Shown: positions 22,395 to 33,800 of the stretch, piece after piece
How positions within the stretch are numbered: position 1 is the first letter of the stretch
Layout: each line of letters opens with the position of its first letter
Assembly (NCBI GenBank): GCA_037367405.1
Contig: JAZKJV010008871.1
Coordinates: forward strand, 62,001 to 126,000
Reading direction: 5' to 3'
Source of the DNA: Ottelia alismoides
Taxonomy: Eukaryota; Streptophyta; Magnoliopsida; Alismatales; Hydrocharitaceae
Length of the DNA: 64,000 nucleotides
Made by a program: the position numbers and the translations under genes
Notes under the pieces: generated by a model
Database searches by the model: none
The model's input: only the letters and a program-made list of their open reading frames with translations
Told to the model about the DNA's origin: nothing

Positions 22395-24050
22395 ATGGCC
22401 GACTGGAGTTATTTTAATCCGATCTTCGAAGATACCTCGTACTCTCCAGACGATCCACCTTCCTTTTTCCAGGAGGATCTTCCTCCTGATGTTTGTGCAT
22501 ATCCGCCTAACCCATTATTTCAGGAAACGAATGACTTTGATTTTCACCCACCCTCATTCAGCCCACCCGGTCCTGAGATTTTGGAGTCACCTTTCATGAT
22601 TTCCACACTGGAGACACTGAACCAGATGGTGGAGCATATGAATTCGAGGATTAACAATCTCTTTAACATAAATACGAGACAGAACACTGCTCCACTTTTT
22701 GAGGATATGGATTCATTTGAGGATAATCATGAGAGCTTGCAATCGCCCAAAATACAAAAAAATGAGAAAATTTTAAAAATCCAAAAAGATTCTGGGAGAC
22801 ACATTATCCATTCATTTTGTGAGGAGAGGACCCAAATGACCAATCATTTACCCACACAATCATTCACCACATGTCCCAATCTTGACCCTGAGGATTCCAC
22901 TGTACAGACTGCTCTTGGCAATCCTCATGTAAATGATGATTCTGAACTCCTCCCTTGTATAGATGAGGTCCAAAAATTCAAAAAAATGTTGACTAAACCC
23001 GAAGTGATGGCCACCCTTCATGAGATAATTAAAGCCCCACTTCAACAGGCCATGACAGATTTATCTACTCCTCAACACAAGAAGAGAAAGCGAAGGAGAA
23101 GATCTGAGCGTCACATCTTGACCATGGCCACTGCCTACGCCATCTCTCACCATCCATATTTTAAGAAAGGAAACACTGCCACACCTCTTGTGAGTTGCTC
23201 CATATCTGACTATTCCTGTGATAACACTCTCCTTGACGGTGGTTCATCAATTAATGTAATACCCTTCTCTATGGTACAGTCTCTTCATCTTGGGCCTCTT
23301 AAGAAAACCAGGATGATAGTTCAATTTGCTGATGGATCTATCAAGAGGCCGAAGGGTATTCTAGAAAATGATGTCATTTCTATTCAGGGCCTGAATTTTA
23401 CTTCGGATTTTATTGTAATGCCCATGGAGACCTCCGCTTCTGTGGAGCACCCTCCAATCATCCTGGGACGGCCTTTCCTCGCCTCTGCAGGAGCCGTTAT
23501 TGATTACGGTTCAGGAGAGATTCGCTTCCGTTCTGATGTAGGGAGCGATGTGTTGATCACTACACCCACCACTGCTCAGAAACCTGCATCTCATATGAGC
23601 CCGCCAGTATTAGCCAACCCCAAGGAATTTGACATCGATGATAATATCAGAGATTATTGTTATATATTAGATGATAAGGAAACCCAAGAATTCCTCTTGA
23701 AGGAGGAAGACTCGAAAAGCATAGACCTTGGAGTTCCCCCTTCTGGAATGTGGAGATGCATTGATGACATCCGTGGAATTTACACGATAGACACCCTAGA
23801 GCGGAAGGCAGATTCTGAGACTAGACAGGACAGACATGATTCGAATACTTCCACTGATGAGTCCGTTCCTATTCACCCTGATTCAGATGAGACCGATCAT
23901 GCCCAATTTGATTTGATTGCTTTTATAAAAGAATTTGGGCCTTTTGATAGAGATGATGATCCAGTAGAGGCTCGCTTGTCTGATATTGATCCTACTTTTT
24001 CGGATAATGATTTCGAGCCATTTTACTTTGATGTTTGCGAGACTTCCTAG
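22395..24050 (+). CDS. Element B protein with retropepsin-like protease domain
   Basis: The frame opens at 22299; I choose the ATG at 22395 (MADWSYFNP), because the earlier ATG follows closely on the conserved leader block and gives a leucine-rich start. Numbering from 22299: residues 33-120 are acidic and Pro/Phe-rich; a short heptad-like segment follows (LNQMVEHMNSRINNLFN); a basic cluster KKRKRRRRS lies at 261-269; a protease-like domain runs from about 290 to 410 with LLDGGSSINVIP (Asp313), IVQFADGSIKRPKG and ILGRPFLASAGAVIDYGSG; and the tail is acidic. In Athila-type elements this domain cleaves the polyprotein. Here the residue after the catalytic Asp is Gly rather than Thr/Ser/Leu. There is no gag, reverse transcriptase or integrase. 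The frame is intact over 550 codons, so it is young or still selected. Confidence 0.82.
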   Translation: MADWSYFNPIFEDTSYSPDDPPSFFQEDLPPDVCAYPPNPLFQETNDFDFHPPSFSPPGPEILESPFMISTLETLNQMVEHMNSRINNLFNINTRQNTAPLFEDMDSFEDNHESLQSPKIQKNEKILKIQKDSGRHIIHSFCEERTQMTNHLPTQSFTTCPNLDPEDSTVQTALGNPHVNDDSELLPCIDEVQKFKKMLTKPEVMATLHEIIKAPLQQAMTDLSTPQHKKRKRRRRSERHILTMATAYAISHHPYFKKGNTATPLVSCSISDYSCDNTLLDGGSSINVIPFSMVQSLHLGPLKKTRMIVQFADGSIKRPKGILENDVISIQGLNFTSDFIVMPMETSASVEHPPIILGRPFLASAGAVIDYGSGEIRFRSDVGSDVLITTPTTAQKPASHMSPPVLANPKEFDIDDNIRDYCYILDDKETQEFLLKEEDSKSIDLGVPPSGMWRCIDDIRGIYTIDTLERKADSETRQDRHDSNTSTDESVPIHPDSDETDHAQFDLIAFIKEFGPFDRDDDPVEARLSDIDPTFSDNDFEPFYFDVCETS

Positions 24051-24292
24051 GCCAGACATGATCATACTACTTCCAATAATCGATTTAGGCCTGCACAATC
24101 TGAAACCGTTGAGGATACATTCTTGGTCGATTCTACTCAGTTTATATCTAATGATGATCCCAACATCGACCTACACCTTGTTAATTCCATACCTCCGCAG
24201 TCCCGCAATAAGGTTCGTTTTCGACCTTCTTGACCTTTGTACATCCACTCCTCTTGTATATCCTTTCGTTTTACTCCGTCTTCTCCCGTTGT
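24051..24292 (+). other. Spacer between element B frame and hairpin array
   Basis: About 240 bp. A short frame overlaps the end of the B protein, but nothing recognisable is encoded. Probably the former C-terminal end of the coding region. Confidence 0.4.
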
Positions 24293-24728
24293 ATCATTCA
24301 CCCCTTTTCCGTGTGTGTATATATGCTATACTTAGGATGTGCTTTATCTTAAGTATAGGGGGGTGAATGATTTGTGTTGTTCATTTTCGTCCTGTTCATC
24401 ACTCTTGTTGTTGCCTATACTTAGGGATACTCTACCCTAAGTATAGGGGGTGATGTTGTTCATATCGCGTCTTTTTATTTTTGAGTCTGTACATTCTCGT
24501 CATCGGTTTTCCCCTTTTGTACACTCTACTATACTTAGGATTACTTGATCCTAAGTATAGGGGGGATCACCATCTTCTCTTCTTTTTATCTTTTCTTTTC
24601 ATTTTTCTATTCTTAGCACGAGTTATGTCTTCCTTGTTCGCTCTCTTATCACTATGAGGACATAGTTCGAGCTAAGTATAGGGGGGTGTCGTATATATTG
24701 TATATATACTTTAGACATAACTCGTACT
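24293..24728 (+). promoter_or_regulatory. Element B hairpin array with polypurine-like arms
   Basis: Hairpin 1: inner stem 24326-24338/24346-24358 and a perfect 12-bp outer stem ATCATTCACCCC (24293-24304) with GGGGTGAATGAT (24360-24371), which takes up the G-run. Hairpin 2: perfect 13-bp inner stem 24414-24426/24435-24447, outer CATCAC (24397-24402) with GTGATG (24450-24455). Hairpin 3: perfect 13-bp inner stem 24529-24541/24548-24560, outer TTTTCCCC against GGGGGG. Unit 4: AGCACGAGTTATGTC (24615-24629) pairs with GACATAACTCGTACT (24714-24728), 14 of 15 positions, enclosing CTAAGTATAGGGGGG. Same order as in A. Confidence 0.9.
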
Positions 24729-24784
24729 TTTAAATACGTTTATTTGGTGGGTTATGTGTGTTTAGTTTGTAAAATCCACGTGCG

Positions 24785-25065
24785 TAAAAAAAATCAATCA
24801 AAAATAAAAAAAACAAAAACAAAAAAAAACAAAAAAAACAAAACAAAAAAATCAATAAAAAAACAAACAAAAACAAAAACAAACAAAAACAAAAACACCA
24901 AAAAAAACAAAAAAATCTTGTATATACTTGTATATTTTATTAACCCTTTTCAAAAAAATAAAAAAAAACAAAACAGAACAAAACAAAACAAAAAAACAAC
25001 AAAACAAAAAAAACAAAAAAAACCAAAAATCTATAAAAATGTGCAAATTTCAAAAAAAAAACTTT
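24785..25065 (+). repeat. A-rich low-complexity tract
   Basis: Almost pure A with regularly placed C (AAAACAAAAAC patterns) and few other bases. It lies between the hairpin array and the 3' module, where A has AT-rich sequence. Its lysine/asparagine-rich frames are composition artefacts. Confidence 0.85.
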
Positions 25066-25219
25066 CTTTCACATTTGCATTTTTTATCCAAAAAAAGCCA
25101 TAAAAAGTTCAAAACTAGAAAATTGTTTAAAAAAAAGTGTGTTCTTTTCACATGTGCATCATTCCTTTTTCAAAAAAAAACCTTGCATTTTTCATATGTT
25201 GCATTTGCATGTGCATTTT

Positions 25220-26287
25220 TCAGGATAGTATTGACATTTAAACTATGTCTGGAATAAAATTGAAGAATGGAGCTTAGTTGGACCTTAATCCACCTAATTC
25301 TTAGAGGAACTTCACCGAGAAATAGGATTTTAGAAGCTTCAGGTCTTTGAATTAATTCTTTGAGTTCCACATGACAATGTGCAGCGTTTGACTCTTAGTG
25401 TCTAACTTGATCTCTTCATTCTGGGTATAACTCTGGAATAGGGAATCAATTTGTACTCTCGCACTATGCACTTAGCTCAACTCAGACGGGATGTTGGAAG
25501 ACTGTGTGAGTTTCTTTTCTGGTAGCATGGAAATCTAAAGACCGGAGTACGGGTTGAAATAAAGCTTCGGAAAAGGGATGGACGACTGGGCACAATTTTT
25601 TCTAAGACCACAAAAAATGTACGGAAACAAAAGATTCTATATCCGTAGGGGCACAACAAGATCCAAGCAGAACCACCAAAAATCCAAATACAAAGAAGCC
25701 ACTACCAAATAAATATCTGACCAAAAAGGTCCAAGCTTCAAGAAACCTGCAGATCTTGGTGGAGACTCGGCTACACTGGCCAGCTTCACAAGGAGAGGTG
25801 ACTACACTGGCCACCCTCCAGTTCTTTTCTCCTTCTTCTAACTTCTCCCCCTATTCGATTGTGAACACAGCGCGACAGACCTTAGAAGGAAATACCTGAC
25901 TCCCCGAGGACGAGTTATTGGAGAGGAGATTTGCATGGTAGTCCTGCATTCTGGATGGGAAGAGCTAAAACCTTTCACACACATGAGTCGATTGTTCAAT
26001 GTTCATAGGGTGTGCTTTGGGAAGGAGATTGATCTAAGATGACTTCTGAGCCGAAACTGTGACAATGATGTGTAGAACTTGAAGGCTGTCGTTTTTAAAA
26101 TTCTAAGTCTCATCGAAGTTCTGACACACTAATAATCCAAAGGTCCGACAGAGCTCCAAACTACAATTTTATGAAGATAAGTTTAATACTCAATGTTGTC
26201 CTACTTTCTTCATTTTTCCTTTCTTTTTCTTTTTTCTTTTTCTTCACTTATTCTTCCAAATAAGTGTTTGCTAAGGGACTAGCAAAG
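25220..26287 (+). other. Element B 3' non-coding module
   Basis: No credible gene. Closely matches the reversed sequence of element C at 6653-7620, including nearly identical stretches around 25490-25990, and more weakly element A. It ends with TAAGTGTTTGCTAAGGGACTAGCAAAG, shared word for word with A just before its polypurine tract. Confidence 0.78.
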
Positions 26288-26303
26288 GTAAAGCATAGGG
26301 GGA
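26288..26303 (+). promoter_or_regulatory. Element B polypurine tract
   Basis: GTAAAGCATAGGGGGA directly precedes the 3' LTR start TGATGAATC. It is the expected plus-strand primer site and a variant of the TAAGTATAGGGGG motif. Confidence 0.85.
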
Positions 26304-29300
26304 TGATGAATCTGCGATTCGTCATCTTTATTCATTTATTTTAGCTTAAAATCCCTTATAAAACACCTGCATATAACGCTAACTTCATATTCTTACTAAC
26401 TTGCATCTGTGTAAATATTGTACATTTCTGACTTATTTTAACCTAAAATAAATAAATAAAGAAGGAAAGGAAAAATAAAGAAAAGAAAAATAAAGAAAAA
26501 TAAAGAAAAGAAATAAAAAAAGGAAGACTGTATACAGGCTGACCCAAACCCCGAGAGAATGTCAAGACTTGACCTGATCGACCAGGAATAAAGTAGGGGG
26601 AGATATGGTCCTTAACCAGAAAATCCAAAAAAATGTGTTCTCACTCATTTTGTATATATCTGTATAAAACTGACACTAATTTATTTGTACCTTAATTGAC
26701 CTCAAATCAAATAACATTCAAAATCAAAGTTGTAAATAAAAATGTGTTCTAATTACTAAAATTGATTGCACAATTAAATCTTGTACTGAATAAAAGTAGC
26801 CACACTTGGAAAAAGCCACTAAGCACTAATTGAAAGACCAATTCCGGCTTCATATGAGCTCAAATTGAATCAAATTCAGTTCCATTGGACTCAAAATTAA
26901 ATTATCTTTGAAATGACTGCATTTTCATAATTTTTGGAGTTACGGTTGAAAAGTCGGTTTTCTGGGGTGGTTTGTGCAATTTTCCCATGTATTTTGTGCA
27001 TATTGTATTTGTATATATTGTAAATTAATCCCACTGATTTTTTTAATAAAAATAAAAATTAAAAAATAATAAATTTTTAAAACACAAAAAAAGGCTAATT
27101 TCGTCATTTATCCTTGTATATAGTGTCACATATGTATTTAGTATATGTATATAGTTGCTATTTTTAATTAACCTTCATAAAAAAAATAAAAAAATAACAT
27201 TTTTAATTCAAATTAAATAAGTGACGAAAATTCAAAAAATTAGATAATTTTGTAATTAGTTTTAATTCTCTTTTATCTTCATTTTAATTTTCATCTCCAT
27301 TATCTCTTTATTTAAAAATTCAAAAATTCAAATTTCATCTCTCTTCTATTTATATGGCTCCTTCTCCCTCATTCCAGCTTGATCAATCTTTAGAGAGAGG
27401 AGCCCGATCTCCGAGAGAAATTTCGTCGAGGAAGTTGCCTAGCCTCCAAGTCATCCGGTGACAGCGAGTCGGCCTTGTCGAGGCGATCACGGTCCATTTT
27501 CCACTCCTAAGGTGAGATCCAAATTTTTCTTCACATTTTATCTTAGTTTAATCGCTTTTTATTTTGTCGCTTTTTTATCGTCATTTTGTTCTTCTAGATC
27601 TTAAGAAAATCCACCACGATTTATTCCACCATCGATTCGATTTTTCATCTCAATTTCTCGATCTCTACGCCTTCGAATTCTATCTCCCACGATCTCTCAA
27701 CTCCGGCCGCATACGGTGGTCGGAGATCGGATTCGAATCCTCCATTTTCGTCGAATCCCCATTCACTTTCCGAGTTTGTAGATAAAAAAAATGTTTTTTT
27801 CTCTAACATTGATTTCTGCAGATTCATTAATAAAATAAAAAAATTGTTATCTCTTCTTTATCTAACATTTGTTTTGCAGGGGAACATTAAAAAGATTAAA
27901 AAAATAAAAAGATAAAAATAAAAAAAATTATCCTTTCTATTTCTATATCCGGATTTGCAAAAAAAAAAGATTTTTCTTTATTTTCTATTTACATCACATA
28001 CACAATAAAATTACAAAAAAAATAAAAAAAAAACTACCGCAGGCGGCAGGGACACTAACCCCCGCCGCCCGCTCTTCCACATCAACCGCGAAGGGCGGCA
28101 ACACCGCCCACCAGGGCCCACTGTCCAGAGCCGCTGCCCCCCTGTCATCTTTCGCCCCGCCACCGCGCGGCGAGCTCCTCCGCCCAGCCACGTGGGTACA
28201 CCGACCACGCCGCCTGCGACCTCCGCGCGCGGAGCAGCGCGCCCAATGGAGCCGGCAGCGCCACCCCGCAGCCACCTGCGGCCCCGACCGCCTTCGCCTT
28301 CACTGCCGCACGCGCGCGGCGCCGCGCGTGCCTCGCGACCTCGCCGATCCGCCCTCCTCGCGACCCTGCCTGCACCAACTCCACCGAAGTCCGGCCCGCA
28401 CCTTCTATCTCCAGGTGGCGGCGCAGCCGCCACGAGTCTTCGACGCTGACCTCCCGCGGTAACCGCCGCTCCACGCTCCTCCTTCAGACCGCAAGACCCG
28501 CCGACCCCGCGTGGGGAGGAAGAAGAAGGGCGGCGCCCTTTGAGCCCTTTTGTGCTTAGATCAAAAAGAACGAAGGACCTTCTAGGGTTTGTTATTTTAT
28601 TGGAAAAATTACTCAAATAACCCTCAGAGTTCTCAAATCTACAAAGAATCCCCTCCAGAACTCCAAGGCACATGCACAGCACATGGTATATTGGTAAATT
28701 TACGCTTTCTCTCTTGTCATTCATTTTTATTATCTATCTGAGGCAAAAACTTTGAATCTTTACAGTTCAGTCCAAGACTTTCACAGTATTTACGTTCTAG
28801 TCCCTGAACTGCAGAACATTAATTTGTGTGCTCTCTTTAATTGAAATGCATGTTATTTGTGATCCAAAAATTTTGAGAAAATTGTGCTATGTTCCTGAGG
28901 TGATTATTTTATTAGCATAAATTTTCCGTTGCATTTCTCTTTCATTTATTATCATTAAAAAATCAAAAACATGTCATTTTGCCTTGCTTGAAATTCCAAA
29001 ATTCATAAAAATTCGAAAATACCTCTAAAAATTCCAAAAAACTTAAAGTAGTTGTATTTCATTGTCTTTTAATTTCTGACCAATTTTCACGCATTAATTA
29101 TTTATAAAACCCAAAAAAATAGAAAAATATTAAAAATCTTCTAAAAATCATAAAAAATTATACAAAAATCTAAAAATTACGATTTCAGTTCCTGTTTGTA
29201 GATATTTTCTTCTACTTTGTCTTAAAAATAATTTCCAGGAGTTTTAGGCATTTAAAATATTTTTAAATTGCAAAGTACTCCAGGTTGTGCACATTTTCTT

Positions 29301-29918
29301 GTTTCCTCACTGTTTGATTTTTAAAAAAATACAAAAACATATGAAAATTCCACAAAAATTCTCAAAAATATTTCAAAACTTTTAAAACCCAAAAATATTT
29401 TCTTTGGATTTTTCTGAGCATTTTTGACTAATTGAAAAATTACAAAAAGAGTTGGTGTGCGTGTTTTTAATCTTGTGAATATTGCATCGTGTTATTTTTG
29501 AAAATAAAAAAAAATTGCAAAATCAAAATCACTAAAAATTTGGAAATCAGAAAATACGAAAAAATAGAAATAAAAAAATAAAAAAATTAAAAAGATTCAA
29601 AAAAAATCACAAAAACAACGGATAGTTGTCCTTTGAGATTCCTGTTTTCTTTTAATTAGTTTCTGATTCATTGAATAACCCTCGGGAATTGTAGCCTCCC
29701 TGAGTTCGACCCTGTCCGCTATACAGGTTAATAAGTAGCAAAAAAAACAATCTTTTTTGTTGACACGAGATTTTGAGGGAATAACAACGACCACCTGACA
29801 ACATTTTCATCATTAATAATTTTCCAACCTCCGGTAATAAATTCCTTGCTCAACAAAATTTTGCCGTTGTCGGAGATCAAAAAGAAAATTCAAAAGTCCC
29901 TCGAATTCGCGCTCAACA
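26304..29918 (+). repeat. Element B 3' LTR
   Basis: 3615 bp, nearly identical to 17516-21148, including the TATA box (27347-27354) and GC-rich island (28030-28540). It ends CTCAACA and is followed by the target duplication gcagt. Confidence 0.96.
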
Positions 29919-29923
29919 GCAGT

Positions 29924-30798
29924 CTTACCTGACTTGGGGTAGCATATGAGGGTAGTACTTCTAGGCAGAACCTCTCTTCTTCTTATAGTGAAGGAAGTGT
30001 GTCACAACTTGGTCTGGTTGCCATGATGTCTAAAGACAGGAGTTGTGGGTTGCAATAATGCTTCAAAAGAGGGATAGTCTACTGGCTCAAGAGGAAAAAC
30101 TCCTTATGTATATATGTTGCACTTTGTAGATATGTTGTATATATGCACAAAAAAATGCAAAAAGAAAAGAACTCCAAAAAAGTGGTGGGTCTGATAGAAA
30201 ATGATAATCCCACCGGAGTGTATATAGTGCAATAAGCAAAGCTTGAGACTCATGTTCCATCTTATGAAGCCTGCAGCAGGGAGACTTAGGCACACTGGTT
30301 GAGCTCCCAGGGATACATGGCTACACCATCCATGGTCCATTCTCTTCTTCCCCCTCTTCTTGAGTCGGTTGAACTTGAACTTAGAAGGTAATACCCTGCT
30401 CCTCGAGGAAAGAGTGGCCATACTAGGGTCTTAGAGTTACCTTGTTGGGGAGGGTTGTCATTTTGTTACTTCTGAGGTGGAGAGCTATACCTCACTTACA
30501 CTGTACAAGGAAAGATTCATGGTCTTCAGGGTTTGTGTATGTAGACTTGTTCTGATCTGGATTATTGAGGAGTCTTGACTATAGATTAGTGGAACTTAGA
30601 GGCTGTTAAGTTTTAAACCTAAGTCCAAATAAGGTTCCGACACATTAATAATCCAAAAATCTGATCGAGCTCCATACTTCAATTTAATGAAGGCAAGTTT
30701 AATATTCTGCATTGATTCATACTTTTTCCTTCTTTTTCCTTTTCTGTTTCTTTTTCACTTCTTTTTCAAATAAGTGTTTGCTAAGGGACTAGCAAAGT
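29924..30798 (+). other. Element A 3' module, continued after element B
   Basis: Resumes element A. Segments such as AATAATGCTTCAAAAGAGGG and ATAATCCAAAAATCTGA match the B module in order. No gene. Confidence 0.75.
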
Positions 30799-30812
30799 TA
30801 AGTATAGGAGGG
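30799..30812 (+). promoter_or_regulatory. Element A polypurine tract
   Basis: TAAGTATAGGAGGG immediately before the 3' LTR start TGATGAATCC. Same core as the hairpin 3' arms. Confidence 0.85.
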
Positions 30813-33800
30813 TGATGAATCCCCATTCATCAATCTTTATTCTTTTATTTTAGCTAGAAAACCTTTGCAAAACACCATGTAGATACCTGTAAATAGAATA
30901 AATTACCAAAATGCATGCATTATGTAAATATTAATAATTAGCATGTTTTTGTGCAAAAATAAATGAATAAAGAAATAAAGAAAAATAAGGATATATTTAG
31001 AATAAATATCGAGTGACCTGAACCCAAGGGAGGGCCAAGCATTGGCCTGACCGTAAAAAAACCTAAGTAGAGAGAGATAGGGCCATCCCCCATAAAAATA
31101 CTCCTTCATCTACATATTTTATTTTATTAAAAATAAAAAATAAAAAAATAAAAATAGGTTTCTATTAATTTGTATATATTTATAAAAAAAATAAAAATGG
31201 GGAAAATAAAATAAAAATAAAAATAAATAAATTCTCAATCATCAGTGTATATATACAACGTATATAGAATAAAAGATGTATTTATTTCACTCTTGTAAAT
31301 ACTTAATAAAAATCATATAAAAATCTTGTTTATATTCCATATTTTATGATGTAAATAAATAAAATATAAAATGGGAATAAATGTACATAAATAAAATAAT
31401 TAAAAATAAAAATAAAAAACACATAGGTAAATATACTTGTATATTCAAAAAATAAATAAAAATATTTAAAAAATACATTGAAAATAAATAAACATTTTTC
31501 ATGTTGAAAATATTTTCAAATAAAATCATTTTCTATTTTAAAATGAATTTACAAATAATTAATAAAAGGAATAATCTGATTGGTCCACGAGCCCGGTCAA
31601 CTCTCCCCCGCCGACCTCTTCTTCGCGGACCCGCTCAACGACCCGATTTCTCTAATTTTTCCTGGATCAGTCCGCCACCCATTCTGTCGAACCCCGAGCT
31701 TCGACTATCGATGATCAATCCGTGATTCACGCCCGGCATCTTTCCTAGGGATCCGAGCTCCGATTTGCTTGCCCGACTCCCATCTTCTCGGACCCCTGAC
31801 CATATAAATTTTGACCTCCCGCCGACTTCATTCCTATCTTTGGCCATCCCCCTCGCCGCTGATGAGCTCCTCTTCATCACTTGAGTGACAGCTGCATGAG
31901 GGAGAGTTGCAGGGAGGACGCGAGCTCCGAAAACCATTGATCCGGTGATTTTCACCGCCGTGCTCCACCGCAAGGTGAGCCCGAGCCTCTGGTCCCGTCG
32001 GACCATCGAGGCAACGACCCCGAAGGTCCCCGACCTCCAGCCTAGACGATTTCAGCCACCCTTTAGGTCAGATGCTCTCTAGTTTCTTCTAATTTTAGAT
32101 TTTTCAGATTTGCGCCGCCGGCCTTTGTCGGCCAATCCCCGTAGCTCCGATCACCATTTCACCCCCCGACCACTCCATCACCTTCACTAGACCCTTCTCC
32201 ATCTTCTTCGCCCCTTCGCTCACCCTAGTTCACCCAGGAACAGGTTCATCGCCCTCCTCCGTCGTCGCCTCACCGGAGGGTGCCGCCCCGCCCCACAAGG
32301 TCACCTCCTTTTCCCGCTAACGGGTCGAGGCAGTTTGCCCTCGACCCAGCGTTCTTCTTATGTAGGAATCACAGGCAAATTGGCTTTATCTGGAGGCCTG
32401 ACTATTGAAGAACAGCTGCTCCAGGTCCACCTCGCCGCTGGGTCGTTCTAGGACTTCTCAGACCCATCAGAGCATTCCACCAGCTGCGGAATGACAACCT
32501 TTTCCCCATCTCAGCAGCATTGGAGGAGCACTCAGGCGCGCGCAACGGTCGGGCGAAGCTCGCCGACGACCTGTTCTTCCATAGGCTCCTCCACCGTCCG
32601 ATCAGGCATAGCCCCAGTTCTAATCTCAACCCTCCGTTCACCAGGGAGCCTCGATCGTTAGATATAACTCAGGATCTTATCTGAGACGTCAATCATCGAA
32701 AGGGTACCAGCCGCTCTCGACCGTTGGATCTCAAGTGGATTCCCTTTCCGCCGTCAGATCTTAATAAGAGGGTAATTTGCACTTAGGCCCTCCTTAGTTT
32801 TTATATTTCATTTTAGTCATGTAAATATTTTTAGTCGATGTTTTCAATTTGGAACATTTGCATCTGGGATCCGGTATATGTTTTTTTTGCAAATCAGACC
32901 CTGTGAATGTAGTGCACGTGTGTCGACACATGATCTGTGGTACTTTTACATCTTTTACCCTGTGGTTTTGAGTGGTTGTTGTTTATATCTTTTTAAATAG
33001 GAATGACACTTATACCCTTATGTGCCTGAAACACGTGCTGTGCGCGTGTTGTGGTGGGACTTTTGCAAAAGGGCCCCTGGGCTTTTTAGACTTCTTAATG
33101 TTTGGCCCCTGAACTAAGTTTCTTTGCACTTAGGTCCTGTGTGTTGTGGCTTTTGTTTTTGTTGAATAAAATATCAAATTAAATCCAAATCAAGTGAAAT
33201 TTAGATATGTGGCTTCTACCACTGTGTAAAAATTTCACTAAATTTTTGGGACATTTTTAGTGTTTTTTGTTATTTTTAAAAAATCAAAAACCTTCATTTT
33301 TACTACTATTTAAAATAAAAAATCAACTAAAAAAAATAAAAATTCATCTAAAAGTTCTAAAAAATTAAGACTTGTTTGTTTTGTTATTTTCTCGCTCCAA
33401 TTCAATTTTTAGCCTTTTTAGATTTATAAAACCCATAAAAAATACAAAACCCTAAAAACCTTATAAAAATCATTAAAAATTATATAAAAATAAAAAAAAT
33501 TGCAATTCGGTTTCTATAGTTTAGTTTTATTTTTACTTTCTATAAAAATTGCCTTCAGATTTTTATAGGCTAATTTTCTATTTTTAATTAGCCTTTCAAA
33601 TCTGGTTGCACATTGTTTCTGATTTTTAGCCTTTTATATTTTTATAAAATCAAATAAAAAGTATAAAATTCTAAAAAAATCACAAAAACACTTAAAAATA
33701 TAAAAAGAACACAAAAACAATTTTATTTGAATTTTCTGAGTTGGTTTGATGCATTAAATAAATTCTTATTTGTGTGCTTTTTCTCTTCTTTCTATATTTC

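Larger units (their letters stand above)
17516..29918 (+). mobile_element. Element B: non-autonomous LTR retrotransposon, youngest in the stack
   Basis: LTRs 17516-21148 and 26304-29918, primer site 21152-21169, one intact open frame, hairpin array, 3' module and polypurine tract 26288-26303. Perfect 5-bp target duplication gcagt at 17511-17515 and 29919-29923. By eye the LTRs differ by about five substitutions and one small length change in the first 370 bp, fewer than A's, which fits B having jumped into A. It lacks gag, reverse transcriptase, RNase H and integrase domains. Confidence 0.96.

Noticed and set aside
24744..25257. Lysine/asparagine-rich frames
   Set aside because: Produced by the A-rich low-complexity tract.
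28011..28724. 237-residue minus-strand frame in the second B LTR
   Set aside because: The equivalent stretch in the first LTR is broken differently, so the long frame is not conserved between two nearly identical copies.
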